NCBI RefSeq assembly: GCF_000271845.1
Contig: NZ_JH719395.1
Location: forward strand, 1,384,466-1,448,465
Direction: 5' to 3'
Length of the DNA stretch: 64,000 bases
Origin: Rhizobium leguminosarum bv. trifolii WSM2297
Lineage (GTDB): Bacteria > Pseudomonadota > Alphaproteobacteria > Rhizobiales > Rhizobiaceae
Every line of letters starts with the position of its first letter. The stretch's first letter is position 1. The position numbers were made by a program, and so were the translations under genes. Under the pieces are notes generated by a model. The model saw only the letters and a list, made by a program, of their open reading frames with translations, had not been told where the DNA came from and ran no database searches. Positions 60,948 through 64,000 of the stretch are shown here, one piece after another.

Positions 60948-62116
60948 ACCTGCTCGCCCGCCCCTTCACCGTCCATTTTGATCCGACAAACCAGGAGCTG
61001 TTGCTGTCCGGCAAGATGCGGCCCGAAAGTCCAAACGAGATAGCCGATGCGCTCAGGCTGGTGCGGCAAAGTTTGGAAAAATATAGCGGCGTCATTTACC
61101 TGAATGTCAAACGCCTGACGCACATCAACATGACGGCCTTTGCAGCGCTTTCCGATATTCTGACGGCACACTGCCGGACCAGGCCGGAGCGGAAGATTAT
61201 CATCATTACGTCGAGCGTGGTGGCCTGGTCGACCTCGTTGTTCCAGACCTTGGCGGCATCACAACCAAACCTGTCGGTTCAAGTCTACGATTCGGCCTTT
61301 TATCCGGGCCAGAGCTTTGTCGAAGATGAGAGCTTCATTCCCATTCTGCGCACCCAGACGAAAATGACCTGGAGGCACGAACGCGAATTGCTGCCGCGCC
61401 ACGGTCTGCGCAACGGTCTGGTGATGGCCGATATCTGTTGCGGAATTGGTGATTTCGCCGCCTTGGTTCAGCGGGAATTCAAACCGGAGCGGCTTGTGGC
61501 GCTCGATCATTCCGTACGCAGCCTCGAATATGCCCGCCGGGTGGCTGCCGACTTCGATCTGCAGGGGATTGAGTATACCTATGGCGACGCCTCACAGATG
61601 CTGCTTCGGGACAATCAATTCGACTTTGTGACCTGCCGCCATTCGCTGCAGATTTTCAACCGTCCCGAGATGCTGCTGCGGGAGCTTTACCGCATCTGCA
61701 AGCCCGGGGGCCGCGTCTACATCACCAACGAAAAAAATTCGCATTGCCTGGGCGAGCCGCATGCCGAAACGATAAAATGGACTTACGAGGAAGTGGCCAA
61801 ACTTTTCAGGCACTTCGACATGGATGTGGAGATGGGACCGAAAAGCCGCCACCTCCTCGCCGACGCCGGGTTCGATACCATCAAGGTCGATTGCTTCATG
61901 GTCACCAACCTTGACGGGGATCCTCAGGACTTCGCCGACATCATCGAAGCCTGGGAAAATGTCTATGCCGGTCAGATGGCGGTCCGGCGCGGCGACTCGC
62001 TGGATTTTATTCGCAGGTTCCGGCAAGGATTCAAAGACCACGTCTTTGCCGCGCTTCACCCCAAAGGTTATGCAGGCTGGCCGATCTGGGCGGCTTCCGG
62101 GCGAAAGCCATTATGA
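60944..62116 (+). CDS. STAS-like domain fused to SAM-dependent methyltransferase
   Basis: A 390-residue two-domain protein. Residues about 5-120 look like a STAS/anti-sigma-antagonist domain: TVHFDPTNQELLLSGKM, then IYLNVKRLTHINMTAFAALS with Thr64 (LTHINMT) at the usual phospho-acceptor position, and VYDSAFYPG at the end. Residues about 155-270 form a class I methyltransferase: ADICCGIGDFAALV (SAM site, near 163), VALDHSVRSLEYARRVA, YGDASQMLL and FVTCRHSLQIFNRPEMLLRE. A further C-terminal domain of 110 residues follows. It overlaps both neighbours by ATGA, so all three are co-translated. The methyl acceptor is unknown. Confidence 0.8.
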   Translation: MNLLARPFTVHFDPTNQELLLSGKMRPESPNEIADALRLVRQSLEKYSGVIYLNVKRLTHINMTAFAALSDILTAHCRTRPERKIIIITSSVVAWSTSLFQTLAASQPNLSVQVYDSAFYPGQSFVEDESFIPILRTQTKMTWRHERELLPRHGLRNGLVMADICCGIGDFAALVQREFKPERLVALDHSVRSLEYARRVAADFDLQGIEYTYGDASQMLLRDNQFDFVTCRHSLQIFNRPEMLLRELYRICKPGGRVYITNEKNSHCLGEPHAETIKWTYEEVAKLFRHFDMDVEMGPKSRHLLADAGFDTIKVDCFMVTNLDGDPQDFADIIEAWENVYAGQMAVRRGDSLDFIRRFRQGFKDHVFAALHPKGYAGWPIWAASGRKPL

Positions 62117-64000
62117 TGGAGGCGAAATTAGCGAAGAGACCGGCAGGAATAGGCTTTCGGGCAAAGTTCATCCTGGTCGTCGGCGGAGCCGTCCTCTTCG
62201 ACTTGCTGGTCAGCGGCGGGCTGGCGCTTTGGAACGTTCAGAGGCTGTCGCGTGACGCAACGCTCGAGGTCGGCCAGGGTCTTGAAGCGGCAAGCCAGGA
62301 GTACATCCGCACCTATGCGGATTCGACCGCGGCACAGGTGACTTTGCTGTTGCGGCAGGTTCATAGCGACGTCAGCACGCTGGCAGGCGTGCTCCAGGCG
62401 CAGATCGACGATCCCGCGCGCAATTCGGACGTCGGCGCGGCGATCGCCCGCACATCTCCCGGCAGCGTCAGCCTTTCCTACGATGAGCAAGGGAAGTGGG
62501 CCCAGAACGCTCCGGGCTCGGTCTCGGTCGTGAGCGTGTGGGGTTACCTGCTCGGACCAGACCGGAAGCCAAAGCCCGACGTCGAGAGCGATATCCGCAC
62601 GAGTGCGGTTCTGGATCTTGTCGCGCCGAGCCTGCTGCAGCACGGTGCTTCGAAGCTGCAGATGTATTACATCGGCTCGAAAGAACGGCCGATCTTCAGA
62701 ACGGCGCCTTATACCGACCAGGCCCAGACCTTCGACCGGCTTTATCCGGGCCATAACGAGGCCAGTTTCTGGGATTTCTTTTTCCCGGGACTTTACGAAT
62801 CCTGGCAAGGCTGGGCCAAGGACATGAAAACGCGGCCGGTCGCCGGCGACATCACCCAGACTGCGCCCTATACGGACGCCATTACCGGGAAGCTGATCGT
62901 CAGTTTCTTTCATCCGCTATGGACAGCCGACAGGCAGGATGTCGCCGGGACGGCCGGCGCCGATATCACCCTCGACCAGCTGGCGCAGACGGTTGAAAAT
63001 GTCAAAGTGGCCCAATCCGGCTTTGGGTTTCTGGCCATGTCCGACGGCAACGTCGTTGCGATCAACAGCACGGGCGAAAAAACCCTCGGCCTGCGTTCCG
63101 CGAGCGATCCGAACGGAGCCGGCGCCTTGACCGGCCTGGAGCGCTCCCTGAAGGGAAGCTCCCAGCCTGCCATCGCCAAACTGGCCCTTGACCGCGAACA
63201 GGGTATTCAGCACTTGCTGTTGCAGCAGGACGGCAATGAGGTGCCCTATATCGTTACCGTCAAGAAACTGCCTGCGACCAATCTCTGGGTCAGCGGCCCG
63301 GTTCGGCAAGAGGCGATGTTGCTTGGGGTGGTTGTACCCGAGCGAGAAATCGATGCCTCGCTCTATGCGGCCCAGGCCAAGATTTCAGAAGCGACGAACC
63401 GGATCGTGCTCTATCAAATTCTGGCGATCCTGATGTCGCTGCTGATCGTGACGATCGCGGTCTTTGCAGCCTCGAAACGAATAACCAGTGGAATCAGCGC
63501 CCTGGCTGGGGCGGCCAAACGGATTCAGGCAAGGGATTATTCCGTCAGGGTGGCCATCGCAAGCAGGGATGAAGTCGGTGAAGCCGGTGAAGCATTCAAT
63601 CGCATGGCCGAAGAGATCAGCTATAACACCGAAAATCTCGAGCAACTGGTCGAAGAGCGAACCGCTCAGATCGAAGATGCAAAGGAAGAGATTTCGACGC
63701 TGAACGCACAGCTGCAGCGAGAAAACAGACGTCTTGGAACGGAGCTCGCCGTCGCCGAGAGAATCCAGCTGATGGTCCTTCCGCTGGATCAGGAGCTCGA
63801 TGACTTTAAGGCGCTCGAGATCGCCGCCTATATGAGACCGGCGGAAGAAGTCGGCGGCGATTATTACGACGTACTGAAGAACGGCAGCCGGTTGAAGATC
63901 GGCATCGGCGACGTCACGGGACACGGGCTGGAAAGCGGCGTGTTGATGTTGATGGTTCAGTCCGTCGCCCGCGCCCTGCAGGAAGCGGGAAACACCGATG
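62113..64000 (+). CDS. Membrane sensor phosphatase: Cache-like, HAMP, PP2C/RsbU type, 3' partial
   Basis: A long frame of 629 codons that leaves the window at the right edge with no stop. The first span is FILVVGGAVLFDLLVSGGLA near residues 19-40. A periplasmic sensor region of about 380 residues follows, likely a double Cache fold, then the second span IVLYQILAILMSLLIVTIAV (near 430-452). Next come a HAMP domain (RITSGISALAGAAKRIQARD and a DEVGEAGEAFNRMAEEI), a coiled coil (about 505-550) and the start of a PP2C/SpoIIE phosphatase with AYMRPAEEVGGDYYDV and GIGDVTGHGLESG. The PP2C domain is the type that dephosphorylates STAS proteins. Its ATG overlaps the preceding stop. Confidence 0.88.
   Translation, partial: MMEAKLAKRPAGIGFRAKFILVVGGAVLFDLLVSGGLALWNVQRLSRDATLEVGQGLEAASQEYIRTYADSTAAQVTLLLRQVHSDVSTLAGVLQAQIDDPARNSDVGAAIARTSPGSVSLSYDEQGKWAQNAPGSVSVVSVWGYLLGPDRKPKPDVESDIRTSAVLDLVAPSLLQHGASKLQMYYIGSKERPIFRTAPYTDQAQTFDRLYPGHNEASFWDFFFPGLYESWQGWAKDMKTRPVAGDITQTAPYTDAITGKLIVSFFHPLWTADRQDVAGTAGADITLDQLAQTVENVKVAQSGFGFLAMSDGNVVAINSTGEKTLGLRSASDPNGAGALTGLERSLKGSSQPAIAKLALDREQGIQHLLLQQDGNEVPYIVTVKKLPATNLWVSGPVRQEAMLLGVVVPEREIDASLYAAQAKISEATNRIVLYQILAILMSLLIVTIAVFAASKRITSGISALAGAAKRIQARDYSVRVAIASRDEVGEAGEAFNRMAEEISYNTENLEQLVEERTAQIEDAKEEISTLNAQLQRENRRLGTELAVAERIQLMVLPLDQELDDFKALEIAAYMRPAEEVGGDYYDVLKNGSRLKIGIGDVTGHGLESGVLMLMVQSVARALQEAGNTD

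Noticed and set aside
1..64000. tRNA, rRNA, insertion sequence or phage integrase genes
   Set aside because: None was found; no transposase, integrase or cloverleaf-like sequence could be supported.

Overview
The window looks like chromosomal DNA of a Rhizobiales bacterium, most likely a Rhizobium of the leguminosarum/etli group. This rests on high GC content, alphaproteobacterial gene families (a second short FtsZ, a coxMNOP-type oxidase, rhizopine-type mocDEF genes, a MYG1-family protein, a blh-type sulfur gene) and many copies of a short intergenic palindromic repeat of the kind seen across rhizobial genomes. The species assignment is an inference; no rRNA or tRNA gene was seen. Gene density is high and most genes stand alone or in short operons.

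Layout. 1-8.4 kb: a phosphodiester-glycosidase-like secreted protein (cut by the left edge), a frameshifted COQ7-type hydroxylase, an ABC exporter, a GFA protein, two VOC/PhnB proteins, a small protein, a frameshifted dapB-like gene, an ornithine cyclodeaminase family gene and an acetyltransferase. 8.8-18.4 kb: a small membrane protein, a PLP decarboxylase, a small secreted putative peptidase, an MFS transporter, the potassium transporter kup, a CPA1 antiporter, a secreted intradiol dioxygenase-like protein and a small hypothetical. 18.5-21.9 kb: two tandem paralogous parallel-beta-helix proteins. 22.2-27.9 kb: an AraC-type regulator with a membrane domain, then a four-gene HlyD/ABC exporter. 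28-35.4 kb: a hydrolase, a five-gene alternative heme-copper oxidase, a cytochrome c, MYG1 and a membrane protein. 35.7-42.7 kb: a small membrane protein, a repeat cluster, blh, a VOC protein, an acetolactate synthase gene behind a branched-chain leader-peptide attenuator, a proline-rich secreted protein and ftsZ2. 43.2-53.7 kb: a MmyB-like regulator divergent from an SDR gene, three small hydrophilic proteins, an unknown protein, a large RTX/VCBS protein with seven near-identical 113-residue repeats, and stress-type single genes (AHSA1, GFA, DJ-1/PfpI).

The last 10 kb hold the two most coherent systems. At 53.97-58.54 kb a LacI-type regulator precedes a tightly packed operon resembling mocDEF of rhizopine catabolism (non-heme di-iron oxygenase, Rieske ferredoxin, ferredoxin reductase) plus a TIM-barrel isomerase. 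At 58.74 kb to the right edge there is a signalling operon: a GGDEF-EAL protein, a small kinase-like protein, a STAS-like domain fused to a SAM methyltransferase, and a membrane sensor with HAMP and a PP2C/RsbU phosphatase. The last three overlap by ATGA junctions. This looks like a partner-switching circuit joined to c-di-GMP turnover and a methyltransferase output, and is my best candidate for a little-described system.

Two genes in the first 6.4 kb (COQ7-like and dapB-like) are each broken by a single missing base, which could be real decay or sequence error. At least two families of intergenic palindromic repeats occur, and one copy supplies the C-terminal codons and stop of the HlyD-type gene.
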